Part shown: positions 33,231-43,040 of the stretch, piece after piece | Layout: the number at the start of each line of letters is the position of its first letter | Numbering within the stretch: position 1 is the stretch's first letter | Assembly (NCBI RefSeq): GCF_001293465.1 | Contig: NZ_JSYZ01000002.1 | Coordinates: 373,367-437,366, forward strand | Direction: 5' to 3' | Length of the DNA stretch: 64,000 nt | Origin: Pseudomonas asplenii | Lineage (GTDB): Bacteria; Pseudomonadota; Gammaproteobacteria; Pseudomonadales; Pseudomonadaceae | Notes under the pieces: model-generated | Told to the model about the DNA's origin: nothing | Databases searched by the model: none | What the model saw: the letters and a program-made list of their open reading frames with translations, nothing else | Made by a program: the position numbers and the translations under genes

Positions 33231-36200
33231 TCAAGGACAGCCGCGGCGTCTCGGCCTGGTGCATCAATCACCCGGTGGCGACCATCCTGCTCACCTTCGC
33301 CCTGGTCCTGCTCGGGCTGATCGCCTTCCCGCGGCTGCCGCTGGCACCGTTGCCGGAGGCCGAATTCCCGACCATCCAGGTGTCCGCGCAACTGCCCGGT
33401 GCCAGTCCGCAGACCATGGCGTCTTCGGTGGCGACACCGCTGGAAGTGCAGTTCAGCGCCATCCCCGGCGTGACCCAGATGACCTCCAGCAGTGCCCTGG
33501 GTACCACCACCCTGACCCTGCAATTCACCCTGAGCAAAAGCATCGATACCGCCGCACAGGAGGTCCAGGCGGCGATCAACACCGCCTCGGGCAAGCTGCC
33601 CAAGGACATGCCGACCCTGCCCACCTGGCGCAAGGTCAACCCGGCCGACAGTCCGGTGCTGATCCTCAGTGTCAGTTCCAGCCAGATGCCCGGCACCGAA
33701 CTGAGCGACTATGCCGAGACCCTGCTGGCCCGCCAGCTCAGCCAGATCGATGGCGTCGGCCAGATCAACATCACCGGCCAGCAGCGTCCGGCCATCCGCG
33801 TGCAGGCTTCGGCGGACCGCCTGGCGGCCATCGGCCTGACCCTGGCCGACCTCCGCCTGGCGATCCAGCAGACCAGCCTCAACCTGGCCAAGGGCGCGCT
33901 GTACGGCAAATCGAGCATCTCCACCCTGTCGACCAACGACCAGTTGTTCCAGCCGCAGGAGTACGGTGAGCTGATCGTCTCCTACAAGAACGGCGCGCCG
34001 GTGCAGCTCAAGGATATCGCCCGGGTGGTCCGTGGCTCCGAAGACGCCTATGTGCAGGCCTGGTCCGGCGATGTGCCGGGGGTGAACCTGGTGATCTCGC
34101 GCCAGCCGGGGGCGAACATCGTCGAAACCGTGGAGCGGATCAAGGCCGCCCTGCCGGGCCTGGAGGCCATGCTGCCGGCCTCGGTGCAGGTCAGGGAACT
34201 GATCGACCGCACCCAGACCATCCGCGCCTCGCTGCATGAAGTGGAAATGACGCTGCTGATCGCCATCCTGCTGGTGGTGGCGGTAATGGCGCTGTTCCTG
34301 CGCCAGCTGTCGGCGACCCTGATCGTCTCGGCGGTGCTCGGCGTGTCGCTGGTAGCCAGCTTCGCACTGATGTACGTGATGGGCTTCAGCCTGAACAATC
34401 TGACCCTGGTTGCGATCGTCATTGCCGTCGGCTTCGTGGTCGACGACGCGATCGTCGTGGTGGAAAACATCCACCGCCACCTGGAGGCCGGCGACGGCAT
34501 GCGCGAAGCCGCCATCAAGGGTGCCGGGGAGATCGGCTTCACCGTGGTCTCCATCAGCTTCTCGCTGATCGCCGCCTTCATCCCGCTGCTGTTCATGGGC
34601 GGGGTGGTGGGCCGGCTGTTCAAGGAGTTCGCCCTGACTGCGACCTCGACCATCCTGATTTCAGTGGTGGTCTCGCTGACCCTGGCGCCAACCCTGGCCG
34701 CGCTGTTCATGCGCGCGCCGGTGCATCACGAACACGCCAAGGCAACCTTCGGCGAGCGCCTGCTGGCGCTCTACGAGCGCGGGCTGCGCCGTGCGCTGGA
34801 CCACCAGAAACTGATGTTCGGGATTTTCTGCCTGACCCTCGGCCTTGCCGTGGCCGGCTACGTATTCATTCCCAAGGGTTTCTTCCCGGTGCAGGACACC
34901 GGCTTCGTGCTGGGCACCACCGAGGCCGCCGCCGATGTCTCGTTCGACGACATGGTGGCCAAGCACAAGGCCCTTGCCGAGATCGTCGCCGCCGACCCGG
35001 CGGTGCAGGCGTTCTCCCATTCGGTGGGCGTCTCGGGCAGCAACCAGACCATCGCCAACGGCCGCTTCTGGATCGCGCTCAAGCCACAGGACCAGCGCGA
35101 CGTTTCCGCCAGTGCCTTCATCGACCGGATCCGGCCGCAGCTGATGCGGATCCCCGGCATCGTGCTCTACCTGCGCGCCGGCCAGGACATCAACCTCAGC
35201 TCCGGGCCGAGCCGGGCCCAGTACCAGTACGTGCTCAAGAGCAACGACGGCGACCTGCTGAACACCTGGACCCAGCGCCTGACGGAAAAGCTGCGGGCCA
35301 ACCCGGCGTTCCGCGACCTGTCCAACGACCTGCAACTGGGTGGCAGCATCACCCACATCACCATCGACCGGCGGGCCGCCGCGCGCTTCGGCCTGACTGC
35401 CAGCGATGTCGACGAAGCGCTCTACGATGCGTTCGGCCAGCGCCAGGTCAACGAGTACCAGACCGAGACCAACCAGTACAACGTGATCCTCGAGCTGGAC
35501 ACCGCCCAGCGAGGCAAGGCCGAGAGCCTGAACTACTTCTACCTGCGTTCGCCGCTGACCGGCGAGATGGTGCCGCTGTCGGCCCTGGCGCGCTTCGATG
35601 CGCCCACCAGCGGGCCGCTGTCGATCGCCCACGATGGCATGTTCCCGGCCGCCAACCTGTCGTTCAACCTCAGCCCCGGCGTGGCCCTGGGCGACGCGGT
35701 GCTGCTGCTTGACCAGGCGAAGAACGAGATCGGCATGCCGGCCTCCATCAGCGGCAACTTCCAGGGCGCGGCCCAGGCCTTCCAGAGCTCCCTGGCCAGC
35801 CAGCCGTGGCTGATCCTCGCGGCACTGGTGGCGGTGTACATCATTCTCGGCGTGCTCTACGAGAGTTTCGTGCACCCGCTGACGATCATCTCCACCCTGC
35901 CCTCCGCCGGCCTCGGCGCACTGATCATGCTCTGGCTGCTGGGCCAGGATTTCTCGATCATGGCGCTGATCGGCCTGGTGCTGCTGATCGGTATCGTGAA
36001 GAAGAACGGCATCCTGATGATCGACTTCGCCCTCGAGGCCCAACGGGGCGGGCTGACGCCCGAGCAAGCCATCTACAAGGCCTGTGTCACCCGCTTCCGA
36101 CCGATCATCATGACCACCCTGGCAGCCCTGCTCGGCGCCCTGCCGCTGATGCTCGGCCACGGTACCGGCGCCGAACTGCGCCAGCCACTGGGGATCGCCG

Positions 36201-36322
36201 TGGTCGGCGGCCTGCTGGTGAGCCAGGCGCTGACGCTGTTCACCACGCCCGTCATATACTTGTGGCTCGAGCGGCTTTTCCATCGGCCCCAACCGGCAGC
36301 CGTGCCGGCGATCACACATTGA
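33227..36322 (+). CDS. RND efflux inner-membrane transporter (HAE-1/MdtB-like)
   Basis: A 1031-residue proton-driven pump with 12 membrane helices and two large periplasmic loops. The N-terminus NHPVATILLTFALVLLGLIAFPRLPLAPLPEAEFPTIQV and the TM4 motif region VIAVGFVVDDAIVVVENIHRHLE with paired aspartates identify the multidrug (hydrophobe/amphiphile) class rather than the heavy-metal CusA class. The ATG at 33227 overlaps the adaptor stop (ATGA). No outer-membrane factor gene follows, so the pump must use a channel encoded elsewhere. The substrate is unknown. Confidence 0.93.
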   Translation: MIKDSRGVSAWCINHPVATILLTFALVLLGLIAFPRLPLAPLPEAEFPTIQVSAQLPGASPQTMASSVATPLEVQFSAIPGVTQMTSSSALGTTTLTLQFTLSKSIDTAAQEVQAAINTASGKLPKDMPTLPTWRKVNPADSPVLILSVSSSQMPGTELSDYAETLLARQLSQIDGVGQINITGQQRPAIRVQASADRLAAIGLTLADLRLAIQQTSLNLAKGALYGKSSISTLSTNDQLFQPQEYGELIVSYKNGAPVQLKDIARVVRGSEDAYVQAWSGDVPGVNLVISRQPGANIVETVERIKAALPGLEAMLPASVQVRELIDRTQTIRASLHEVEMTLLIAILLVVAVMALFLRQLSATLIVSAVLGVSLVASFALMYVMGFSLNNLTLVAIVIAVGFVVDDAIVVVENIHRHLEAGDGMREAAIKGAGEIGFTVVSISFSLIAAFIPLLFMGGVVGRLFKEFALTATSTILISVVVSLTLAPTLAALFMRAPVHHEHAKATFGERLLALYERGLRRALDHQKLMFGIFCLTLGLAVAGYVFIPKGFFPVQDTGFVLGTTEAAADVSFDDMVAKHKALAEIVAADPAVQAFSHSVGVSGSNQTIANGRFWIALKPQDQRDVSASAFIDRIRPQLMRIPGIVLYLRAGQDINLSSGPSRAQYQYVLKSNDGDLLNTWTQRLTEKLRANPAFRDLSNDLQLGGSITHITIDRRAAARFGLTASDVDEALYDAFGQRQVNEYQTETNQYNVILELDTAQRGKAESLNYFYLRSPLTGEMVPLSALARFDAPTSGPLSIAHDGMFPAANLSFNLSPGVALGDAVLLLDQAKNEIGMPASISGNFQGAAQAFQSSLASQPWLILAALVAVYIILGVLYESFVHPLTIISTLPSAGLGALIMLWLLGQDFSIMALIGLVLLIGIVKKNGILMIDFALEAQRGGLTPEQAIYKACVTRFRPIIMTTLAALLGALPLMLGHGTGAELRQPLGIAVVGGLLVSQALTLFTTPVIYLWLERLFHRPQPAAVPAITH

Positions 36323-36331
36323 GGCTGAGCC

Positions 36332-37012
36332 ATGCGAGTCCTGATTATCGAAGATGAAGAAAAAACCGCCGACTACCTGCATCGCGGCCTGACCGAGCAG
36401 GGCTACACCGTCGACCTCGCGCGCGATGGCGTCGGCGGCCTGCACCTGGCGCTGGAAAGCGATTACGCGGTGATCGTCCTCGACGTGATGCTGCCGGAAC
36501 TCGACGGCTTCGGCGTGCTCAAGGCCCTGCGGGCACGCAAGCAGACCCCGGTGATCATGCTCACCGCCCGCGAGCGGGTCGAGGACCGCATCCGTGGCCT
36601 GCGCGATGGCGCCGACGACTACCTGGGCAAACCGTTTTCCTTTCTCGAACTGGTGGCCCGCCTGCAGGCCCTGACCCGGCGCAGCGGCGGCGGCCATGAG
36701 CCCGTGCAGATCAGCGTCGCCGACCTCTGGGTCGACCTGATCAGCCGCAAGGCCAGCCGTGCCGGCCAGCGCCTGGACCTGACCGCCAAGGAGTTCTCGC
36801 TGCTCAGTGTGCTGGCCCGGCGCCAGGGCGAAATCCTCTCGAAGACGGCGATTGCCGAGATGGTCTGGGATATCAATTTCGACAGCGATGCCAACGTCGT
36901 CGAGGTGGCGATCAAGCGCCTGCGCGCCAAGCTCGACGGCCCGTTCGAACAGAAACTGCTGCACACCATCCGCGGCATGGGTTATGTGCTGGAGAGCCGC
37001 GGTGTCGACTAA
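36332..37012 (+). CDS. OmpR-family response regulator, CusR/CopR-like
   Basis: A 226-residue response regulator. The receiver domain (residues 1-120) has acidic pair E7/D8, phosphoacceptor D51 (VLDVMLP) and GKPF; the C-terminal winged helix covers about 130-222. It resembles the CusR/CopR/IrlR branch that is usually labelled heavy-metal responsive. It lies 9 nt after the pump gene and overlaps the kinase gene. A TGACA-N4-TGTCA dyad upstream of the operon is its likely binding site. Confidence 0.92.
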   Translation: MRVLIIEDEEKTADYLHRGLTEQGYTVDLARDGVGGLHLALESDYAVIVLDVMLPELDGFGVLKALRARKQTPVIMLTARERVEDRIRGLRDGADDYLGKPFSFLELVARLQALTRRSGGGHEPVQISVADLWVDLISRKASRAGQRLDLTAKEFSLLSVLARRQGEILSKTAIAEMVWDINFDSDANVVEVAIKRLRAKLDGPFEQKLLHTIRGMGYVLESRGVD

Positions 37013-38366
37013 CTCCATCGCCCTGCGCCTGAGCACCCTGTTCAGCCTGGTGGCGCTGCTGGTGTTCCTGCTGATCGGCGGTGCGTTGTACCTGCAGGTG
37101 GAAAAGGGCCTGGGTCTGCTGCCCGAAGCTGAACTGGATGCGCGCTACAGCGTGCTCGAATCCTCGATCAACCGTTTCGGCACGCCGGATCACTGGGCCA
37201 AGTTCAGCGCCAAGCTCAAGCAACTGGGCGAGGAGGACAAGCGCATCCGCTTCTGGGTGGTCAGCAGCGACCCGAACTATGAATACGGCGCGCCCGATGC
37301 GCAGATCCGCGCCTTCGCCGCCGGCCCCAGGGGCATGCGTGACCTGCAGTTGCCGGGGCACGCCTACCCGTTCAAGGTGCTGCTCAATACCATGCCGGCC
37401 AAGGACCAGCGGCCGCCCCTGCAGTTCCTGATCGCCATCGACACCGAGACCTTCCGTCAGACCCAGCACCAGTTGCTGATCGCCCTGGTCAGCCTGGCGA
37501 TCGTCGGTGTGCTGCTGGCCTCGGCCCTGGGCTACTGGGTCGCCCGGATCGGCCTCAAGCCGTTGATCAAGCTGTCGCAGGAGGCCGGCAAGCTGGCACC
37601 GCCACGCCTGACCGGACGCCTGCAGCTGTCGCCGCTGCCGCCGGAGCTCAGCCAGTTCGTCAATGCCTTCAACTCGACCCTGGAGCGGGTGGAACAGGCC
37701 TATTCGCGACTGGAATCGTTCAACGCCGATGTCGCCCACGAACTGCGCTCGCCGCTGACCAACCTGATCGGCCAGACCCAGGTGGCACTGACCCGCGGAC
37801 GCTCCGCCGAACATTACTTCGAGGTGCTGCAATCGAACCTCGAGGAACTGGAGCGCCTGCGCTCGATCATCAACGACATGCTGTTCCTGGCCAGCGCCGA
37901 CCAGGGCAGCAAGGCCACCAAGCTGATCAGTACCTCGCTGGCGGCAGAGGTGGCGACGACCCTCGACTACCTGGATTTCATTCTCGAGGACGCCCGGGTC
38001 CGGGTCGAGGTCAGTGGCGATGCCCTGGTGCGGATCGAGATCGCCCACCTGCGTCGGGCGCTGATCAACCTGCTGAGCAACGCGGTGCAACATACCGCGC
38101 CCGAGCAGGTGATTCTGGTACGCATCGAGCAGGAGGGCGGGCAGGTGACGATCGCGGTGTCCAACCCCGGGGAAACCATCGCCAGCGAGCATCTGTCGCG
38201 CCTGTTCGAACGCTTCTATCGAGTCGATGCCTCGCGCAGCAACAGTGGTGCCAACCATGGACTGGGCCTGGCGATCGTCAAGGCGATCGCGCTGATGCAC
38301 GGCGGCGATGTGTTCGTACACAGCGGCGACGGCGTCAATACCTTCGGCATCCATCTCCCCGCCTGA
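37002..38366 (+). CDS. Sensor histidine kinase, CusS-like heavy-metal type
   Basis: A 454-residue membrane kinase with two membrane segments (about residues 12-32 and 155-178) around a periplasmic sensor domain, then HAMP, H-box with phosphoacceptor H246 (FNADVAHELRSPLTNLIGQ), and an ATPase domain with N-box (INLLSNAVQHT), NPG and a GLGLAIVKAI G-box. The GTG at 37002 overlaps the end of the regulator gene and has GGAGAG upstream. It pairs with the regulator gene before it. Despite the CusS-type label, the pump beside it is of the multidrug class, so the inducer is uncertain. Confidence 0.9.
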   Translation: MSTNSIALRLSTLFSLVALLVFLLIGGALYLQVEKGLGLLPEAELDARYSVLESSINRFGTPDHWAKFSAKLKQLGEEDKRIRFWVVSSDPNYEYGAPDAQIRAFAAGPRGMRDLQLPGHAYPFKVLLNTMPAKDQRPPLQFLIAIDTETFRQTQHQLLIALVSLAIVGVLLASALGYWVARIGLKPLIKLSQEAGKLAPPRLTGRLQLSPLPPELSQFVNAFNSTLERVEQAYSRLESFNADVAHELRSPLTNLIGQTQVALTRGRSAEHYFEVLQSNLEELERLRSIINDMLFLASADQGSKATKLISTSLAAEVATTLDYLDFILEDARVRVEVSGDALVRIEIAHLRRALINLLSNAVQHTAPEQVILVRIEQEGGQVTIAVSNPGETIASEHLSRLFERFYRVDASRSNSGANHGLGLAIVKAIALMHGGDVFVHSGDGVNTFGIHLPA

Positions 38367-38495
38367 CGCTCTCCCGACAGGGACTGTTGCCCAGAACGTA
38401 ACAGTCCTTCAAGCGGGCCGGTCTTTTTCCAGGCCCCCAGGGCATTTAACCTTGCCTCAACCAACAGCACTTGCTCAGCAAGAAGGTTCTTTAAA

Positions 38496-38717
38496 ATGTC
38501 CAGTTCCATGGGTATGGCCAGTCTCTTTGTCCTGTCCGCTGTCATGTTGTCGCCTCTGGCCCACGCCGAGGAGTCCCAGTCTTTCGTCGCGCAGAACGCC
38601 GCCCGGGCCGCTGCCCGCCAGGATCACGTCGAAATGACCGCCAAGGCCCAAAGCCGCACGCCAGAGCGGCACAGCTCGGTAAATCCGGCTCAGCCGGACA
38701 GCGCCAGGGATAGCTGA
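38496..38717 (+). CDS. Small periplasmic protein of unknown function
   Basis: A 73-residue protein with a signal peptide (MSSSMGMASLFVLSAVMLSPLAHA) and a short, polar, alanine- and arginine-rich mature part of about 49 residues without cysteines. The start has AAGAAGG 9 nt upstream. It follows the kinase gene by 129 nt and precedes a strong terminator, so it may be the last gene of the efflux operon. No domain is recognised. Confidence 0.6.
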   Translation: MSSSMGMASLFVLSAVMLSPLAHAEESQSFVAQNAARAAARQDHVEMTAKAQSRTPERHSSVNPAQPDSARDS

Positions 38718-38780
38718 AAGCTGCCCGCAGAACGTTTCCCTCTCCATCGATCCAGTTTCCTGCCCGGGGTCGATGGCTTC

Positions 38781-38809
38781 AAAAGCCGCTGATACAGCGG
38801 CTTTCTTTA
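38781..38809 (+). terminator. Intrinsic terminator after small periplasmic gene
   Basis: AAAGCCGCTG and CAGCGGCTTT pair around an ATA loop and are followed by CTTTATT. It closes the efflux/two-component transcription unit. Confidence 0.85.
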
Positions 38810-38876
38810 TTGTCGCCTGCCTCCTGCGTCACGCAACAGGAACGACCGTCTCATCGATTCAAGTAGCTCGACAGTC

Positions 38877-39105
38877 ATGAAGATCGCCCTCTCACTCAGG
38901 CAAATCTTCATTGCTCCGGCTGCAACGATGTCGAACGCCACCCAGGCTGGCGATGGCTCCAGCATCCTGCCAGCGAACGTCCGCTACGTGGTGCAGGAGG
39001 CCAGTGGCGATCCGCCTGCGGTGGGCGAGCAACCGTAGCAGTGCGGGCTGTTCGGCGGTCGACGAGTATCGGGTCATCGTCGACTACCCGGTGAATATCT
39101 TCTAG
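38877..39105 (+). pseudogene. Possible frameshifted small secreted-protein gene
   Basis: An ATG at 38877 opens a 53-codon frame ([27 protein letters not shown]...) that ends at TAG just after GEQP. The next frame then continues in protein-like composition ([17 protein letters not shown]) to a TAG at 39103-39105, directly before a strong terminator at 39118. The two halves together would make a protein of about 75 residues, so a single frameshift is suspected. It may equally be an intact 53-residue gene, or no gene at all. Confidence 0.3.
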
Positions 39106-39117
39106 CATTCGGTAAAG

Positions 39118-39145
39118 GGCCAGCTGGCGGAGGCTGGCCTTTTTT
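39118..39145 (+). terminator. Intrinsic terminator before the diguanylate cyclase gene
   Basis: GGCCAGC and GCTGGCC pair over an 8-nt loop and run into TTTTTTA. Since no other plus-strand gene ends here, it supports a small transcribed unit at 38877-39105. Confidence 0.8.
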
Positions 39146-39185
39146 ACGCTGGGGCTTTATACGGGCCCCGACACCCCCGAGCTGC

Positions 39186-40709
39186 ATGAGGTTTGCCATC
39201 AATCACTCTTCGAACCTTTCGGCAATGCCTCGCCTGCTGCTGGTACTGGGCAGCGGCCTGAGCGTCAGCGCGATCCTCGGCATCGTCATCTATCTGCTGA
39301 TCCGCGAACGGGGCAGCGCGGAACTGGTCGCCACGCGTGCCGCCACGAACATCGTGCAACTGATCGACGCCGATGTCCTGCGCAATGCCGAACTCTACGA
39401 CAAGTCACTGCAGGACCTGATTGCCGCGGCGCGGCGCGAGGACCTCAAGCACGTCTCGCCGCAGGTTCGCCACCTGGCGCTGTTCGACAGCGCCACGGCG
39501 TCCCCGCAGAAGGGCGATATCCTGCTGCTCGACAAGCATGGCGAGGTGATTGCCGACTCGTCCTCGGTGGAGCCCCGGCCAGGCAATTTCGCCGACCGCG
39601 AATACTTCAAGGCCCATATCGACAACCCCAGCCCGACAATGATGGTCAGCCATCCGTTCCTCGCCCGCGGGCGCATGATCGACTGGCGCATCGGCTTCAG
39701 CCGCCGGGTTTCGTCGCCCGAAGGCGAATTTCTCGGCGTGGCCCGGGCCGCGATACGCCTGAGCTACTTCAACGAACTGTTCAAGACCCTGAATATCGGT
39801 GCCAGCAGTACGGTCAACCTGCTCAGCAGCGATGGCATCCTGCTCGCCCAGGAGCCGCTGATGAGTGCCGACATGGTCGGCAAGGACTTCAGCCAGCGTC
39901 CCAACTTCCTGCGCATCGTGCATGAGGGCAATGGCAGTTTCAGCGCGATCTCCGGTGTCGACGGCAAGCAGCGGCTTTATACCTTTTCCCGGGTCGGCGA
40001 ATTGCCGCTGATCGTGGTGGTGGCACTATCGGAGGAAGAAGTCTATGCCGCCTGGTGGCGTACCACCTGGCTGGTGGGCAGCGCCACCGGCGGGTTGTGC
40101 GCCGGCCTGTTGTGGCTGAGCTGGCTGCTGGCGCGGGAACTGCGCCGACGCCAGCGGGCCGAGCAGGAACTGGCCGAGCTGGCCACCACCGACAGCCTTA
40201 CGGGCGTCGCCAACCGCCGGGCCCTGGACCAGTCGTTGCTGCACGAATGGAACCGGGCACAACGCTCAGGCCAGCCGCTGTCGCTGCTGATGATCGATGC
40301 CGACCATTTCAAGGTGTTCAACGACCGCCATGGGCATCCGATGGGCGACGAAGCCCTGCGTCGAATCGCCCGGGTGATCGGCGAGAACATTCGCCGCCCG
40401 GCTGACCTGCTCGCGCGTTATGGCGGCGAGGAGTTCGCGGTGATCCTGCCCCAAACCGACGAGAACGGCGCCCGTTGCCTGGCCGGGAAGATTCTGAATG
40501 CCATCCGGCAGATGCCGGCGCCGGTCGCCGGGGCCTGCCCTCTAACCGTCAGTATCGGCGCCAGCACCCGATTGGTTTCCCGCGAAGCCGTCAGCGCCGG
40601 GGCCAACATCGAGCAACTGCTACAGGCTGCCGACCAGGCGCTGTACCAGGCCAAGCACAACGGCCGCGACCAGGTGGTTCACGCCGCGGACATCGAACTC
40701 GCGGCATAA
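39186..40709 (+). CDS. Membrane diguanylate cyclase (dCache-GGDEF)
   Basis: A 507-residue protein with a first membrane segment near residues 17-40, a periplasmic sensory domain of dCache type to about residue 285, a second membrane segment near 290-315, and a cytoplasmic GGDEF domain. The active loop is GGEEF at 413-417, and the inhibitory site R404-P-A-D407 lies exactly five residues before it, so an active, product-inhibited c-di-GMP synthase is expected. The ligand is unknown. Translation may start at 39186 or at the ATG at 39228. A terminator shared with lpxC follows. Confidence 0.92.
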   Translation: MRFAINHSSNLSAMPRLLLVLGSGLSVSAILGIVIYLLIRERGSAELVATRAATNIVQLIDADVLRNAELYDKSLQDLIAAARREDLKHVSPQVRHLALFDSATASPQKGDILLLDKHGEVIADSSSVEPRPGNFADREYFKAHIDNPSPTMMVSHPFLARGRMIDWRIGFSRRVSSPEGEFLGVARAAIRLSYFNELFKTLNIGASSTVNLLSSDGILLAQEPLMSADMVGKDFSQRPNFLRIVHEGNGSFSAISGVDGKQRLYTFSRVGELPLIVVVALSEEEVYAAWWRTTWLVGSATGGLCAGLLWLSWLLARELRRRQRAEQELAELATTDSLTGVANRRALDQSLLHEWNRAQRSGQPLSLLMIDADHFKVFNDRHGHPMGDEALRRIARVIGENIRRPADLLARYGGEEFAVILPQTDENGARCLAGKILNAIRQMPAPVAGACPLTVSIGASTRLVSREAVSAGANIEQLLQAADQALYQAKHNGRDQVVHAADIELAA

Positions 40710-40737
40710 AAAAAGGCTGCCCGGGGGCAGCCTTTGA
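40707..40737. terminator. Bidirectional terminator between diguanylate cyclase gene and lpxC
   Basis: AAGGCTGCC and GGCAGCCTT pair around a short CGG loop, flanked by an A-run and T residues. It serves the cyclase on one strand and the end of the division cluster on the other. Confidence 0.85.
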
Positions 40738-40760
40738 AGAACAACAAAAGGAGAAAGTCG

Positions 40761-41708
<948 letters not shown>

Positions 41709-41784
41709 TCAACAAAGGCTGGCGATAATATCAGACCAGACCTTTGCTGAACACCAATCACCCTAATACTCCTGATACATTCCA

Positions 41785-42984
41785 TCAATCGGCCTGACGA
41801 CGCAGGAAGGCCGGGATATCCAGATAGTCCAGATCGTCCTGCGGGTTCATCTTCGCGGCAGTCGCAGCACCGGCCTGGGCCTGGTTGCGCATGACGGTCG
41901 GACGATCCAGGTCGCGGTAGTTCACCGACGGCAGTTCCTGACGCGCGGCAGCAGGTGCCTGGGTGGCGGCCGGCTGGCTGGCGGCGGTCTGCAGGGTGTT
42001 GTCGATGACCTTCACAGGCTTCTCGATGCGGGCACCCAGACCGGTGGCGACCACGGTCACGTGCAGTTCGTCGCGCATGTCCGGATCGATAACGGTACCG
42101 ACCTTGACCATCGCCGCTTCCGAAGCGAAGGCCTCGATGATGCTACCCACGTCGGAGTACTCGCCCAGGGACAGGTCGGGACCGGCGGTGATGTTCACCA
42201 GGATACCGCGCGCGCCCTGCAGGTTGACGTCTTCGAGCAGCGGGTTGCGGATCGCCGCCTCGGTGGCTTCACGTGCACGGTTGGGACCGCTGGCGCAGCC
42301 AGTGCCCATCATCGCCATGCCCATCTCGCTCATCACGGTACGCACGTCGGCGAAGTCGACGTTGATCATGCCCGGACGCTTGATGATGTCGGAGATACCG
42401 CGAACGGCACCGGCCAGCACGTCGTCGGCCTTGGCGAAAGCCGACAGGAGGCTGGCGTCCTTGCCCAGGATGGTCAGCAGCTTCTCGTTGGGAATGGTGA
42501 TCAGCGAGTCGACGCTGTCGCTCAGGGCACGGATGCCCTCGTCAGCGATCTGCATGCGCTTGCGCCCTTCGAACGGGAACGGACGGGTTACCACCGCAAC
42601 GGTGAGGATGCCCATTTCCTTCGCCACTTCGGCGATGATCGGCGCTGCACCGGTACCGGTACCACCGCCCATGCCGGTGGTGATGAACACCATGTTGGTG
42701 CCCTGCAGCACTTCGGCGATGCGCTCGCGGTCTTCCAGAGCGGCCTGGCGGCCAACTTCCGGATTGGCACCGGCACCCAGGCCCTTGGTCACGCCGGTGC
42801 CCAGTTGCAGGATGGTCCGCGCGCCGATGTTCTTCAGCGCCTGGGCATCGGTGTTGGCGCAGATGAATTCGACGCCTTCGATGTTGGTCTTGACCATGTG
42901 GTTGACGGCGTTGCCGCCGCCGCCGCCGACACCGATAACCTTGATTACCGGGCTTTGTGGGACGTTGTCTACGAGTTCGAACAT
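41785..42984 (-). CDS. ftsZ: Cell division GTPase FtsZ
   Basis: A 399-residue tubulin homologue that polymerises into the Z-ring. The GTP signature GGGTGTG is at residues 106-112. The C-terminal variable linker is alanine- and proline-rich, and the conserved tail DDLDYLDIPAFLRRQAD that binds FtsA and ZipA forms the last residues. It lies 56 nt after ftsA. Confidence 0.98.
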   Translation of the reverse strand: MFELVDNVPQSPVIKVIGVGGGGGNAVNHMVKTNIEGVEFICANTDAQALKNIGARTILQLGTGVTKGLGAGANPEVGRQAALEDRERIAEVLQGTNMVFITTGMGGGTGTGAAPIIAEVAKEMGILTVAVVTRPFPFEGRKRMQIADEGIRALSDSVDSLITIPNEKLLTILGKDASLLSAFAKADDVLAGAVRGISDIIKRPGMINVDFADVRTVMSEMGMAMMGTGCASGPNRAREATEAAIRNPLLEDVNLQGARGILVNITAGPDLSLGEYSDVGSIIEAFASEAAMVKVGTVIDPDMRDELHVTVVATGLGARIEKPVKVIDNTLQTAASQPAATQAPAAARQELPSVNYRDLDRPTVMRNQAQAGAATAAKMNPQDDLDYLDIPAFLRRQAD

Positions 42985-43040
42985 GTTCCCTCTCCTTTCA
43001 TTTCTCTAGTTTTTTCGCCTACTTCTACTGCTTTGAAACT

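Noticed and set aside
34661..37036. 791-codon open frame on the minus strand opposite the RND pump and response regulator
   Set aside because: It lies antisense to conserved genes, has low-complexity composition and no plausible start signal.
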